57,159 nucleotides of DNA, from contig VXSP01000015.1 in NCBI GenBank assembly GCA_009837885.1, positions 81,137 through 138,295 of the forward strand. The letters are read 5' to 3'. The notes under the pieces were generated by a model. It saw only the letters and a list, made by a program, of their open reading frames with translations. It had not been told where the DNA came from and did not search any database. Source of the DNA: Holophagales bacterium. GTDB lineage: Bacteria > Acidobacteriota > Thermoanaerobaculia > Multivoradales > Multivoraceae. Positions 44,686 to 52,114 of the stretch are shown piece by piece (position 1 is the stretch's first letter; each line of letters begins with the position of its first letter). The translations under genes and the position numbers were made by a program.

Positions 44686-45594
44686 ATGACTGGACGGCAT
44701 TCGAGCCGTTGGACTGCAGCAGCGTTCCTGGCGCTCTTGGTTTCCCTGACGGGCGCGCACGCTCAGCCCGGCGTCGACGCAGGCCCGAGCTTCGGCCAGA
44801 TCAACCCGGCGCAGATGGCGCGGATGGTGAATCCTGCGGAGGACGGGCCCTTCTACATGATCAACCTGATCCAGTTCCGGGAGAAGGCGGTCTATCCCGA
44901 CGGGCGCGAGACCGACCTCACCGGCCAGGAAGCCAACGATCTCTACCGGCCGATCGACATCCTGGAGGAGATAGGCGCCGAGCCCGTCTTCATGGCCCAG
45001 GTCGAGAAGATGCGGCTGGGCGACGGCACGAAGTGGGACCTGGTGGCTATCGTTCGCTATCCGAGTCGACGGGTGTTCGTGCAGATGACGCAGCGGCCGG
45101 ACTTTCAGGCCCGATCGATCCACAAGGACGCCGGCGTCGGCAAGACGATCGTGATGGTGTCCCATCTCGTCGATCCCCCGATGCCCGACGGCTTCACCCC
45201 GCCGGAGCCAGCCTGGCCTGCGACTGCCGACGACCGACCCTTCGAGATGATCCACGTGCTTCGCTATCGCGACACGGCTCGGTACGAGGAAGGCTCCACC
45301 GAGCCGGCCATCTCCGGCCGCGAGGCGATGGCGAAGTACGGTTCAGCCGCCGGCTCGGTCGCCGGGCCGATGGGCGTCTACCCCACGGCGCGGTTCAGGA
45401 TCGAAGGAGTCTTCATCGGCGACGGCCGGCCGTGGGACGAGGTGCGGATCAACCACTTCCCGAGCCACGCGACCCTCGAGAAACACCTGGAGAGCAACGT
45501 TCGGGAAGAAGCTCAGCGTCACCGGGCCGCGGCCCTCGAGGACAGGTACGCGATCCAGGTGCTCCCGTTGATCAACCGGCTGGGCAGGAAGTAG
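44686..45594 (+). CDS. Exported protein of unknown function, possible tandem DUF1330-like ferredoxin-fold domains
   Basis: A 302-residue protein with a signal peptide (TAAAFLALLVSLTGAHAQ). Two similar parts follow: PFYMINLIQFREKA with a later VAIVRYPSRRVFVQM, and PFEMIHVLRYRDTA with a later EVRINHFPSHATLEKHL. That pattern (Met-x-x-hydrophobic, then a Tyr/Phe-Pro-Ser segment) resembles DUF1330/dimeric alpha-beta barrel domains fused in tandem. I do not recognise a function. The ATG at 44686 is chosen because AAGGAG lies 7 nt upstream; an ATG at 44680 is too close. A hairpin separates it from the DUF1080 gene. It converges on the VWA gene with a 50-bp gap in which I see no clear signal. Confidence 0.7.
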   Translation: MTGRHSSRWTAAAFLALLVSLTGAHAQPGVDAGPSFGQINPAQMARMVNPAEDGPFYMINLIQFREKAVYPDGRETDLTGQEANDLYRPIDILEEIGAEPVFMAQVEKMRLGDGTKWDLVAIVRYPSRRVFVQMTQRPDFQARSIHKDAGVGKTIVMVSHLVDPPMPDGFTPPEPAWPATADDRPFEMIHVLRYRDTARYEEGSTEPAISGREAMAKYGSAAGSVAGPMGVYPTARFRIEGVFIGDGRPWDEVRINHFPSHATLEKHLESNVREEAQRHRAAALEDRYAIQVLPLINRLGRK

Positions 45595-45644
45595 GCCTGC
45601 CGGGGAAGGAAAGCCAGCTAAGCTAGTTCCCAGGGCGGTCTACG

Positions 45645-46499
45645 TCAGCCGAAGATCGCCCGCAGGATCATCATGGAGAGCGACGCGTTCTCACTCGAAC
45701 GGACGAACTGCCCGCCGCCGGAAACGGCCACCTGGCGAAGAAAGGAGGCCGTTTCCGGATAGCTGCGACTAGCGCTGTAGCGAGGATCGACGAACACGGT
45801 CGACACGGTGTGCATAGCGCCGGAACGGGCCGCAAAGGTCCGAGCATCTGCGATTGCCTGATCACGCAGATGGGCGTGGGCGGGATTGTCGGTAACCAGT
45901 ACGATCGACCGGCGCTCGCTGCTAGGTCGCCAGGAGGAGGCGGTAGCTGCCCGAAGCGCCTCCGCGAAGTCCTCGTCGGGTGTTGTGTTGCAGCTTGCCG
46001 CTCCGGCACTCATCGACCGTGCGAAGGCAGCCAACTGGGGCACGGTTCTGCCGTCGACCGTTCGCAGTGGCGCGATGCGCAGTGCGGGCGCACCGCCACA
46101 CCCGTCCTTGAAGTCGATGATGCCGATGGCGGCGTCCTCAGTCAGGCTGACCAGGAGTTCCGCCAGCCCGGCGATCTCCTCGCGCAGGCTGGCAACCTCG
46201 CCGGTCATGCTGCCGGTAGTGTCCAGGGCGATGACGAGGTCGATCGGCGGCAGGGCCTGAACGACCGGTCTGCCCGCTTCGCTCGCCTGTTCAAGTGGAA
46301 GCCTTGCCGAGTCTCGTTCCGCCTCGGCCTGTGCAGCTCGGGCGCGTACAGCATCGACATCGGTCCCGGTCGCGTCGCCGGTGTTCGGAAAGTAAGGCAG
46401 GAGCACGAGCGCGACGACGATGAAGGCGCCGAGAGCGGAGGCGAAGAGGTCGATGGCCGCCACACCAAAGATCGCCGGTTCCCGACGTAGCGGTTTCAC
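45645..46499 (-). CDS. Single-span membrane protein with periplasmic VWA domain, MotB/ExbD-like N-terminus
   Basis: A 284-residue protein. Residues about 12-36 form one membrane helix that starts with a buried acid: AAIDLFASALGAFIVVALVLL, Asp17. This matches the placement of the proton-carrying Asp in MotB, TolR and ExbD. A short helical linker (50-75) leads to a von Willebrand A domain from about 85 with a MIDAS motif D93-T-T-G-S97, a second-loop Thr in SCNTTPDEDF and LVTDN. Two Cys (in DGCGG and ASCNT) could form a disulphide. It is the last gene of the kinase/FHA/channel operon, 9 bp after the coiled-coil FHA gene. With the MotA-like subunit it may form a stator-type complex whose periplasmic part is a VWA domain rather than a peptidoglycan binder. 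Confidence 0.82.
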   Translation of the reverse strand: MKPLRREPAIFGVAAIDLFASALGAFIVVALVLLPYFPNTGDATGTDVDAVRARAAQAEAERDSARLPLEQASEAGRPVVQALPPIDLVIALDTTGSMTGEVASLREEIAGLAELLVSLTEDAAIGIIDFKDGCGGAPALRIAPLRTVDGRTVPQLAAFARSMSAGAASCNTTPDEDFAEALRAATASSWRPSSERRSIVLVTDNPAHAHLRDQAIADARTFAARSGAMHTVSTVFVDPRYSASRSYPETASFLRQVAVSGGGQFVRSSENASLSMMILRAIFG

Positions 46500-46508
46500 C
46501 GCAGCGCC

Positions 46509-47777
46509 TCAGTCGACCACGACGTTCAGGCGAATCGCGGCGCCGACCCGGATCTCGTCGCCGTTCGCAAGTGGGACCGGCTCGTCGGCGCCGACTTCGT
46601 TTCCGTTCACGTAAGTGCCGTTCGTTGAATGGAGGTCCGCGATGAAGAGAGTTCCATCATCCACCGTGAGGCGGAAGTGTCTGCGGGACGCTTGCTGATG
46701 CTCGATCACCGCATCTACACGGCCCGGACTTCGACCGACGACGACACCCTCCGGTAGTCCCAGCAGCCCGGCGCCGACCTTGACGACAACCACTCGGTCC
46801 TCCGTGTCGCGGCCTTCCAGCACGCAGGAGAAGGGGGCGGGCGTGATCGCCGCGGCCAGCTTCTCGTCGGATGTTCGGCGAGCGGCTTCCGATGCCTCTA
46901 ACTCGCGCCGTCGGCGCCGGGCGAAACGTGAAGCCACCAGCAGCACGGCGAGCACGACGAGGACGCCGGCTGCGAGAGCCACGTGCAACCGTCGCTGGCT
47001 CCGGCCGAGATCTTCTTCCAGGGCTTCCGCTCGATGCTGTTGTTCCTCTGCCTGCTGTTGGGCCTGTGCCGCGCGTTCCTCAGCCTCTGCAGCCTCGGTC
47101 TGTGCTTCCTGGGCTCTTGCTTCAGCCGCCGCGGCCTCCTGCTCCGTGGCGGCCCGGGCGGCCTCCTTCTCAGCAGCTTCTGCCCGAAGCGACTCGGCCT
47201 CTCTGCGTGCTTCGTCCCGCTCCGCCTGGGAGGCGTTCGCCTCGGTCTCTAGCACCCGCGCCCGTTCTTCAGCGGCTTCGGCGCGTTCCCGCGCCGCCGC
47301 GGCGTCTTCCTGGGCTGCGGCGGCCGCAGCCTGTCCCTCCAGAGCTGAGATGCGCAGCCGGGCTTCCTGCGCCCGGGCGTCTACCGCTTGGACCTCTTGC
47401 TCCAGGGCCACGAAAACAGCTTCCTTTCGTGCCGCTTCGGCACTGAGGGACTCGACTTCCGCGCGGGCCGCGTTGCGCTCGGCCCTGGCGCGCCTTCCTC
47501 GGGTTTCCAGAACACTGAGACGTTCAGCGGCTGCCTCAGCGGCCGCGCGAGCCTGGTAGGCGTCTTGTTCGGCGGCGTCCGCGGCTGCCCGGGCCTCCTG
47601 CGCCTCGCTGTCCCGCTGCGCGGCGACTTCGGCAGCCTCCGCAATCTGCTGGCTCAAGTCGAGACTCACCTGGCTGACGGGATCGGGCTGGCTCAGAATC
47701 GAGCTGGCCACCAGGCCCAGCGCGAGCACGGTACCTCCGAAGATCGATAGCCGCCCGAGGTCGGCCGTTCCGCCCAT
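46509..47777 (-). CDS. Membrane coiled-coil protein with C-terminal FHA domain
   Basis: A 422-residue protein. A first membrane helix spans about 8-28. Residues about 32-262 are almost entirely Ala/Glu/Arg-rich heptads predicting a very long coiled coil. A second helix spans about 264-283, ending in a basic cluster RFARRRRR. The last 90 residues are an FHA phosphothreonine-binding domain: VVGRSPGR, QASRRHF and HSTNGTYVNG. The positive-inside rule puts the FHA in the cytoplasm and the coil in the periplasm, folded back as a hairpin. The ATG shares a base with the PP2C stop (TGATG). It probably senses kinase phosphorylation and transmits it across the membrane. Confidence 0.88.
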   Translation of the reverse strand: MGGTADLGRLSIFGGTVLALGLVASSILSQPDPVSQVSLDLSQQIAEAAEVAAQRDSEAQEARAAADAAEQDAYQARAAAEAAAERLSVLETRGRRARAERNAARAEVESLSAEAARKEAVFVALEQEVQAVDARAQEARLRISALEGQAAAAAAQEDAAAARERAEAAEERARVLETEANASQAERDEARREAESLRAEAAEKEAARAATEQEAAAAEARAQEAQTEAAEAEERAAQAQQQAEEQQHRAEALEEDLGRSQRRLHVALAAGVLVVLAVLLVASRFARRRRRELEASEAARRTSDEKLAAAITPAPFSCVLEGRDTEDRVVVVKVGAGLLGLPEGVVVGRSPGRVDAVIEHQQASRRHFRLTVDDGTLFIADLHSTNGTYVNGNEVGADEPVPLANGDEIRVGAAIRLNVVVD

Positions 47778-48649
47778 CACTTGGCTTGTCCCTGGTCCGG
47801 CGTGGAGGCCTCGATGACCGCGATCGTCGCATTGTCCTGGGTTGGCGTGCGCCGATCCGCCACCGCCGCAAGCAGGGCATCCCGTACCGCCTCCGGCCCG
47901 TCGGCGCAATGGTCTGCGATGGTGGCGGCAACTTCTAGATCATCCAGCGTTTCCATGCCGTCCGTGGCAACCAAGACGATGTCACCCGGCACGAGCAACT
48001 CGGGCATCGTTGACGCGTCGATTTGCGCGATGTCTGATCCCACAAGTGCCGAGCGGAGTTGATTCGGACTCATGCCGTTGGCGGCGTCAGGGTCGACCTC
48101 ACGTAGGGCGGCAATCACCGGCCTCATCGAGTGATCCTGATTCAGTCTCTTCAGTCGTCCGTCTCGATACAGGAGGAGGGCAGAGTCGCCCACACTGATC
48201 CACTCGAGCCCATTGGAGGTCACCGCCGCCGCAACCAGGGTAGTCCCCATGCCCTGAAGTGCGGGATTCCCGGCGATCGCCTCACCAAGTGCCCGGTTGG
48301 CATTCTCGAGCGCCGCGCGCAGACGGTCCGAGGGGCGGCCTTCGACGCCGTAGGCATCCATGAACTCGCGCACCGCCAATCCGCTGGCAACGTCGCCGGC
48401 GGCATGGCCTCCCATCCCGTCGGCCACGACGACAGCCGGGTGGTGGCCTTCAGGGTCCAGGGTCACGCCGGCGATGAAGCCGAGGTCGTCTTCCTGGGTC
48501 TCCCGCGTCCCCAGGAGCTGACCCCCGGCGAGCCGCAAGGGGCCGTCGAGCGTCTCGGTTTCGGCCCCCGCTGATCCGGTGGGGACGTCATCGCCCTTGG
48601 TTGTGCGGTGCCGCCGCGTGATTCGCCGCAGGGACTGGAGAACGGTCAC
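47777..48649 (-). CDS. PP2C-family Ser/Thr phosphatase
   Basis: A 290-residue soluble phosphatase with all main PP2C motifs: TQEDDLGF (metal Asp), VVVADGMGGHAAGD at about 73-86, GMGTTLVAAAV, VGDSALLLYRDG, ATDGMETL and a C-terminal QDNATIAVI. It removes phosphate from Ser/Thr with two Mn/Mg ions. The GTG at 48649 overlaps the FHA gene stop by 4 bp (GTGA) and the stop overlaps the coiled-coil FHA gene by 1 bp, so three proteins are translationally linked. It is the natural antagonist of the kinase at 52098-54512. No membrane segment is seen. Confidence 0.94.
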   Translation of the reverse strand: MTVLQSLRRITRRHRTTKGDDVPTGSAGAETETLDGPLRLAGGQLLGTRETQEDDLGFIAGVTLDPEGHHPAVVVADGMGGHAAGDVASGLAVREFMDAYGVEGRPSDRLRAALENANRALGEAIAGNPALQGMGTTLVAAAVTSNGLEWISVGDSALLLYRDGRLKRLNQDHSMRPVIAALREVDPDAANGMSPNQLRSALVGSDIAQIDASTMPELLVPGDIVLVATDGMETLDDLEVAATIADHCADGPEAVRDALLAAVADRRTPTQDNATIAVIEASTPDQGQAK

Positions 48650-49254
48650 TCCTCCGGCCACGCGAAGTCGTCGCCACAAAATGCCACGAAGCGCAGCCGA
48701 GTTTCTCCGACGGTGATGGTCGCGCCGTGGGCCAGAGGCATGCGCTCTTCGATGGCCGTCTCGTTCAGATACGCGAGATTGGCGCCGCTTCCCGGCACGA
48801 CGGAGAACACTCGGTGCCGGGGGTCGTAGTTGATCCACAGGTGGCAACGGCGTGAGATCCGCGCGTCGCCGAAGGGCAGCGAGATGCGGTTTTCGCTGCT
48901 TCGCCCCAGGTCGTTGCGGCCGATCCCGACACGCAGATCGCGCCCGATCCCCGGGCCCTCGACCACGACGAGCCAGCCGGCGACCGGTCCAGGAACCGTC
49001 GGTGTTGGCATGGTCGGAACGGCGCCGGCGAGTTTCGTCGGTTCGTCGTCCGAAGGCCTTGCAGGCGCCGTCGGCGCCGCCCCCGGACGGCGGACGACGG
49101 TCGGGGCATCAAGTTCCGTGTTGACTCCGCCTACGTTCTTCGTCGCGTCGTGGTCCGAGGCCGTGTCCGCGCCGGGCTCCGCCGCTTTGCCGCGCGGTCT
49201 GACCAGAGTCGTTTCCTCGACAATGCGGCCGTCCGGGGTGCGGTATACAGGCAT
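48646..49254 (-). CDS. Divergent FHA-domain protein with disordered N-terminus
   Basis: A 202-residue protein. The first 85 residues are Pro/Ala/Thr-rich with three Thr-containing segments that look like kinase targets or FHA ligands (EETTLVRP, DAPTVVRRP and DEPTKLAG). The FHA domain fills about 90-200, with GIGRNDLGRS and DARISRRCH. The usual S-x-N-G loop is replaced by GSGANLAYLN, so canonical phosphothreonine reading may be altered. Repeated Thr followed by hydrophobic or basic residues recalls GarA/FHA proteins that are phosphorylated on an N-terminal Thr motif. It lies between the PP2C gene (4-bp overlap) and the MotA-like gene (11-bp gap). Confidence 0.82.
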   Translation of the reverse strand: MPVYRTPDGRIVEETTLVRPRGKAAEPGADTASDHDATKNVGGVNTELDAPTVVRRPGAAPTAPARPSDDEPTKLAGAVPTMPTPTVPGPVAGWLVVVEGPGIGRDLRVGIGRNDLGRSSENRISLPFGDARISRRCHLWINYDPRHRVFSVVPGSGANLAYLNETAIEERMPLAHGATITVGETRLRFVAFCGDDFAWPEE

Positions 49255-49265
49255 CGGCGCGCCCT

Positions 49266-50096
49266 CTACCTGTCGTACAGGCGGTTGATCAGATTGTCGA
49301 GGCAGTACTGACCGGCCCGGTTGAGAGCGCCCTCCTCACGGGCCTGCGTAGTGCTCTGGGCCAAGACGAGAATGGCTGACTGTATCAACGCCAGCATCGT
49401 CGTATAGAAGGCGACGCCGAGGTTGCGGGTGAGTTCGCCCAGAAGCGCCGGGTCCTGGAAGTCCTGGGTGTCGCCGGCAGCACCGAGGGCTGCCGCGATC
49501 CCGACCACGGTACCGATAAAGCCGATGGTCGGGATCACCCACACCAGATAGCGGACCAGGCTGTATCTTGTGTCGACCTCGTGCTGCATCAGGTCGAGCG
49601 AGGAGTTCAGCAAGGCGTTGGCGCGGTCAGTCGACTTCGAACTCTGAAACTGGAGGACGCAGCGCGTGACGAGTCGCTGGACGAAGAACTCCTCCTGCCC
49701 TCGAACCCGTCCGCGAACGGCGCCCAGGTCCTCGAGCCTCAGCATGGTGACCTCGTCTTCGGGCAGCAGGCCTTTCGCGAGCTGAGCCCATTCGCGTCGG
49801 GCGCGTCGATAGCGCACGACAAGTTCACCCAGCGCTCCGAAGAAGATGAGCCACATCAGGTTCTGGATCGTGAAGGGGTAGTTGAACACCGGCGAGTTCC
49901 GGTCCAGAAGGAAGGCTGCGGCACCCCCTTCGGTGAGCAGCAGACTCAGGCCGCTGACGAAACCGATTGCCACAACCAGGGACGCGCTCCAGGCCGCGAG
50001 CCGCATGCCGAGTTCATTCGACCCGCTCACGGCGACCTCGAAAGACGGCCGCCGCGACAGGCGGGAGAGTACGTCGATGTGGCCTTCGCCGGCCAC
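49266..50096 (-). CDS. MotA/TolQ/ExbB-family proton-channel subunit
   Basis: A 276-residue membrane protein with four predicted helices at about 33-54, 75-96, 183-205 and 226-248 and a cytoplasmic region between helices 2 and 3, the MotA/TolQ/ExbB layout. The diagnostic helix 3 reads VIPTIGFIGTVVGIAAALG and helix 4 contains GVAFYTTMLALI, both close to family consensus. The start is GTG at 50096. Family members form pentamers around two MotB/ExbD/TolR helices and conduct protons to drive motion. The only single-span partner in the operon is the VWA protein at 45645-46499. Its position inside a kinase/phosphatase/FHA operon implies control by phosphorylation. Confidence 0.88.
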   Translation of the reverse strand: MAGEGHIDVLSRLSRRPSFEVAVSGSNELGMRLAAWSASLVVAIGFVSGLSLLLTEGGAAAFLLDRNSPVFNYPFTIQNLMWLIFFGALGELVVRYRRARREWAQLAKGLLPEDEVTMLRLEDLGAVRGRVRGQEEFFVQRLVTRCVLQFQSSKSTDRANALLNSSLDLMQHEVDTRYSLVRYLVWVIPTIGFIGTVVGIAAALGAAGDTQDFQDPALLGELTRNLGVAFYTTMLALIQSAILVLAQSTTQAREEGALNRAGQYCLDNLINRLYDR

Positions 50097-50121
50097 AAGA
50101 TGCCGAGTGGCGCCATCGCCA

Positions 50122-50535
50122 TCACTCTCGGACGACCTCGCCCGTCAACGGGTTTCTCCGGACACGCCCGCGTGGAAGGTCGTCGTCCGGCAGTCCGGTT
50201 GTCGCTCTGCGGGGCGCCACAGCCACGCTTCGGCTGCTGCCCCGCGCTGCCGCGCCGGCTCCCGGGCGTTCGGGGATCCGGCTCAGCAGTTCCGCCGCCG
50301 TTAGCTCGGCCCGGCCGAACCGCAGACGATCGGATGGGCGCACGGTGTGTTGACGGATTCGCTTCCAGGCACCGCCCGTTTCGACCCAAGTGCCGTTGGC
50401 GCTCGAACGGTCCGCCACGTGCAGGAGTCCGCGAGCCGCAACGATCAACTCGGCATGCATCCGTGAGACGCTTCGGTCCTGCAGACGGATGTCGGCCTTC
50501 CGGCCGCGTCCGATCGTCAGTAGACGGTGGCTCAT
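50122..50535 (-). CDS. Small FHA-domain protein
   Basis: A 137-residue protein, nearly all of it one FHA domain: LLTIGRGRKADIRL, RSVSRMHAEL, SSANGTWVE and SDRLRFGRAEL. The conserved Arg, Ser and Asn for phosphothreonine recognition are present. The C-terminal 40 residues are basic and Pro/Arg-rich. I chose the ATG at 50535; an ATG at 50559 would overlap the protease gene by 8 bp and add 8 residues. It is a likely cytoplasmic adaptor for proteins phosphorylated by the operon's kinase. It lies 25 bp ahead of the MotA-like gene. Confidence 0.85.
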   Translation of the reverse strand: MSHRLLTIGRGRKADIRLQDRSVSRMHAELIVAARGLLHVADRSSANGTWVETGGAWKRIRQHTVRPSDRLRFGRAELTAAELLSRIPERPGAGAAARGSSRSVAVAPRRATTGLPDDDLPRGRVRRNPLTGEVVRE

Positions 50536-50551
50536 GGTTCTGGAACCCACA

Positions 50552-51949
50552 TCAGTCATGCTGGCGGGGTACTGCGCCACTCCCCGCCACGCGCCAGCAG
50601 CCCGATCCTGCCGCAATCTCGTCGCCGGCGCGAAGCTGCCGCGCTCGGTACGGTACAAGCTGCTCACCGTTGACGAACGTGCCGTTCGTCGAGTTGAGGT
50701 CTTCCAGCCAGACCCGTCCGCGATCCACGCTGATGCGGAAATGGCGCCGGGAAAGACCCTCTACGGCGAGTGACTGATCGACGAGATCGGGCTGGCGGCC
50801 GAGACTGAGGCCGTGGTCGGCGCGGCGCAATTCGGTGATATCGACTGTGAGGTGCGGGGTAGCGCCATGTCCAGTCAGCCGAAAGGTGTCGGTCCGAGGC
50901 GTCGAGTCGGAGGCCGCACGGGTGCCAGCCGGCGCAATAGCGCCACTGGCCGGGCTACTCGCAGGGCCCGCTCCCGACCGAGCTTCGTTGTCAGGGCGGT
51001 GGGAGCGCCGGTAGAGAAGCAGCGCGCCAACGACAACGATGGCGACCAGCCCGACCAGCCAGAGATACAGGTTCGAAGATTCTGGCCCGGCCTCCCTTGC
51101 ATTGGGCGGCGGTTGGTCTGTGGCGTCGCACGCGCCGGCTGGCACGTACTGCACGCCCAGTCGGTCCAGTTCCCGCGCGAGTTCCGAGGCGTCGAGGGCG
51201 AAGAAGATGCCCTGTGCCGCCGTGGCGCCGATCACGTTGCCGGAGGCGTCATGAACTTCGCTCAGGCCGCCGCTCGTGTTCACGCCCAGTGCGTTGCCGC
51301 ACGCGTCGAGGAGGGGTCCGCCGCTGCTGCCCGGACTGATGGCGGCTGTGTGTTGAAGGACGCGCAGGAGGCCGGAGCCCGGCGTGCCCCACTGCGCTTC
51401 AAACGGCGGCTTGCTCAGGATTCCATCCGTCAGTGTGCTCTGCAGGACATCGCCTGACGCACGGTCCGCCGAACCAGGATAGCCGACCGCGTACACATCC
51501 ACTCCTCTTGCCGGTTCGGTTAGACGGAGCGCCAAATTGGAGCGGTCCTGACCGGGAGGAGCTTCCAGAATGGCCAAATCGAGTTCTAGGTCGGTCCAAC
51601 GTACGTTGACTGGCAGCCAGTCGCGCCCATCCGCGAGGACGACGGAGATCACCGGGTCGGGCGGCAGTTCCCCATCGGCAACGACGTGGTGGTTCGTCAC
51701 CACATATCGGTCGTCCACGAAGAAGCCAGAGCCCGTTCCGAGAATCTCGCCGGCAGCTGATTGCGCGACGACGCGTACGACAGCTCGGTCGTAGGTCGAG
51801 GAATCCGGGGCGGAGGCGGAGAGAGAGGCAGGAGTGAGAACGGCAAGTGAGAAGATGACGACCTGCCGGAGGGAGCGGGGCGGAGTGGTCACTCCTGGGG
51901 CTTTCGACGTTGCTGGCTCAGGACTGAACGGCCCTGGCAGATGGTCCAT
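50552..51949 (-). CDS. HtrA-like serine protease with transmembrane segment and cytoplasmic FHA domain
   Basis: A 465-residue protein. A basic-hydrophobic segment (about 25-46) is a signal peptide or anchor. Residues about 50-270 are a trypsin-like S1C protease with H88 in TNHHVV, D124 in LDLAIL and S209 in SPGSSGGPL. A single helix spans about 292-311, followed by a basic, Ala/Pro-rich linker and a canonical FHA domain (SLGRQPDL, GLSRRHF, NSTNGTFVNG) to the C-terminus. Topology places the protease in the periplasm and FHA in the cytoplasm. No PDZ domain is present, unlike DegP. The protein could link cytoplasmic phosphorylation to envelope proteolysis. Confidence 0.9.
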   Translation of the reverse strand: MDHLPGPFSPEPATSKAPGVTTPPRSLRQVVIFSLAVLTPASLSASAPDSSTYDRAVVRVVAQSAAGEILGTGSGFFVDDRYVVTNHHVVADGELPPDPVISVVLADGRDWLPVNVRWTDLELDLAILEAPPGQDRSNLALRLTEPARGVDVYAVGYPGSADRASGDVLQSTLTDGILSKPPFEAQWGTPGSGLLRVLQHTAAISPGSSGGPLLDACGNALGVNTSGGLSEVHDASGNVIGATAAQGIFFALDASELARELDRLGVQYVPAGACDATDQPPPNAREAGPESSNLYLWLVGLVAIVVVGALLLYRRSHRPDNEARSGAGPASSPASGAIAPAGTRAASDSTPRTDTFRLTGHGATPHLTVDITELRRADHGLSLGRQPDLVDQSLAVEGLSRRHFRISVDRGRVWLEDLNSTNGTFVNGEQLVPYRARQLRAGDEIAAGSGCWRVAGSGAVPRQHD

Positions 51950-51982
51950 TAGACAACAGGAGAACGGGCGGGGAGGATACCC

Positions 51983-52114
51983 ATGAAGAGAGCGCCATCG
52001 ACGTTGCTAGTGCTGGGGACGGTTGCGATGTGTGTTGGATTGCGATGTGTGTTGGATGTGGTGAGGCCCCGTTCGGGGTCGTGCGTGCTCCCCTCGCTCA
52101 GACCGGACGCTTAG
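51983..52114 (+). CDS. Possible small protein of 43 residues with hydrophobic N-terminus
   Basis: A short frame on the plus strand behind a strong GGGGAGG ribosome-binding site about 7 nt before the ATG. It encodes Met-Lys-Arg then a hydrophobic stretch (STLLVLGTVAMCVGL) and a basic, Pro/Ser-rich tail. It could be a small membrane or exported peptide. It spans the 17-bp tandem repeat and ends inside the 3' end of the antiparallel kinase gene, so it may instead be chance. No homologue can be judged by eye. Confidence 0.3.
   Translation: MKRAPSTLLVLGTVAMCVGLRCVLDVVRPRSGSCVLPSLRPDA
52023..52056. repeat. Perfect 17-bp tandem duplication
   Basis: TTGCGATGTGTGTTGGA occurs at 52023-52039 and again at 52040-52056, in the 148-bp gap between the kinase stop and the protease-FHA start. 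Because 17 is not a multiple of three, a change in copy number would shift the small frame that crosses it. It is a probable slippage product. Confidence 0.8.
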
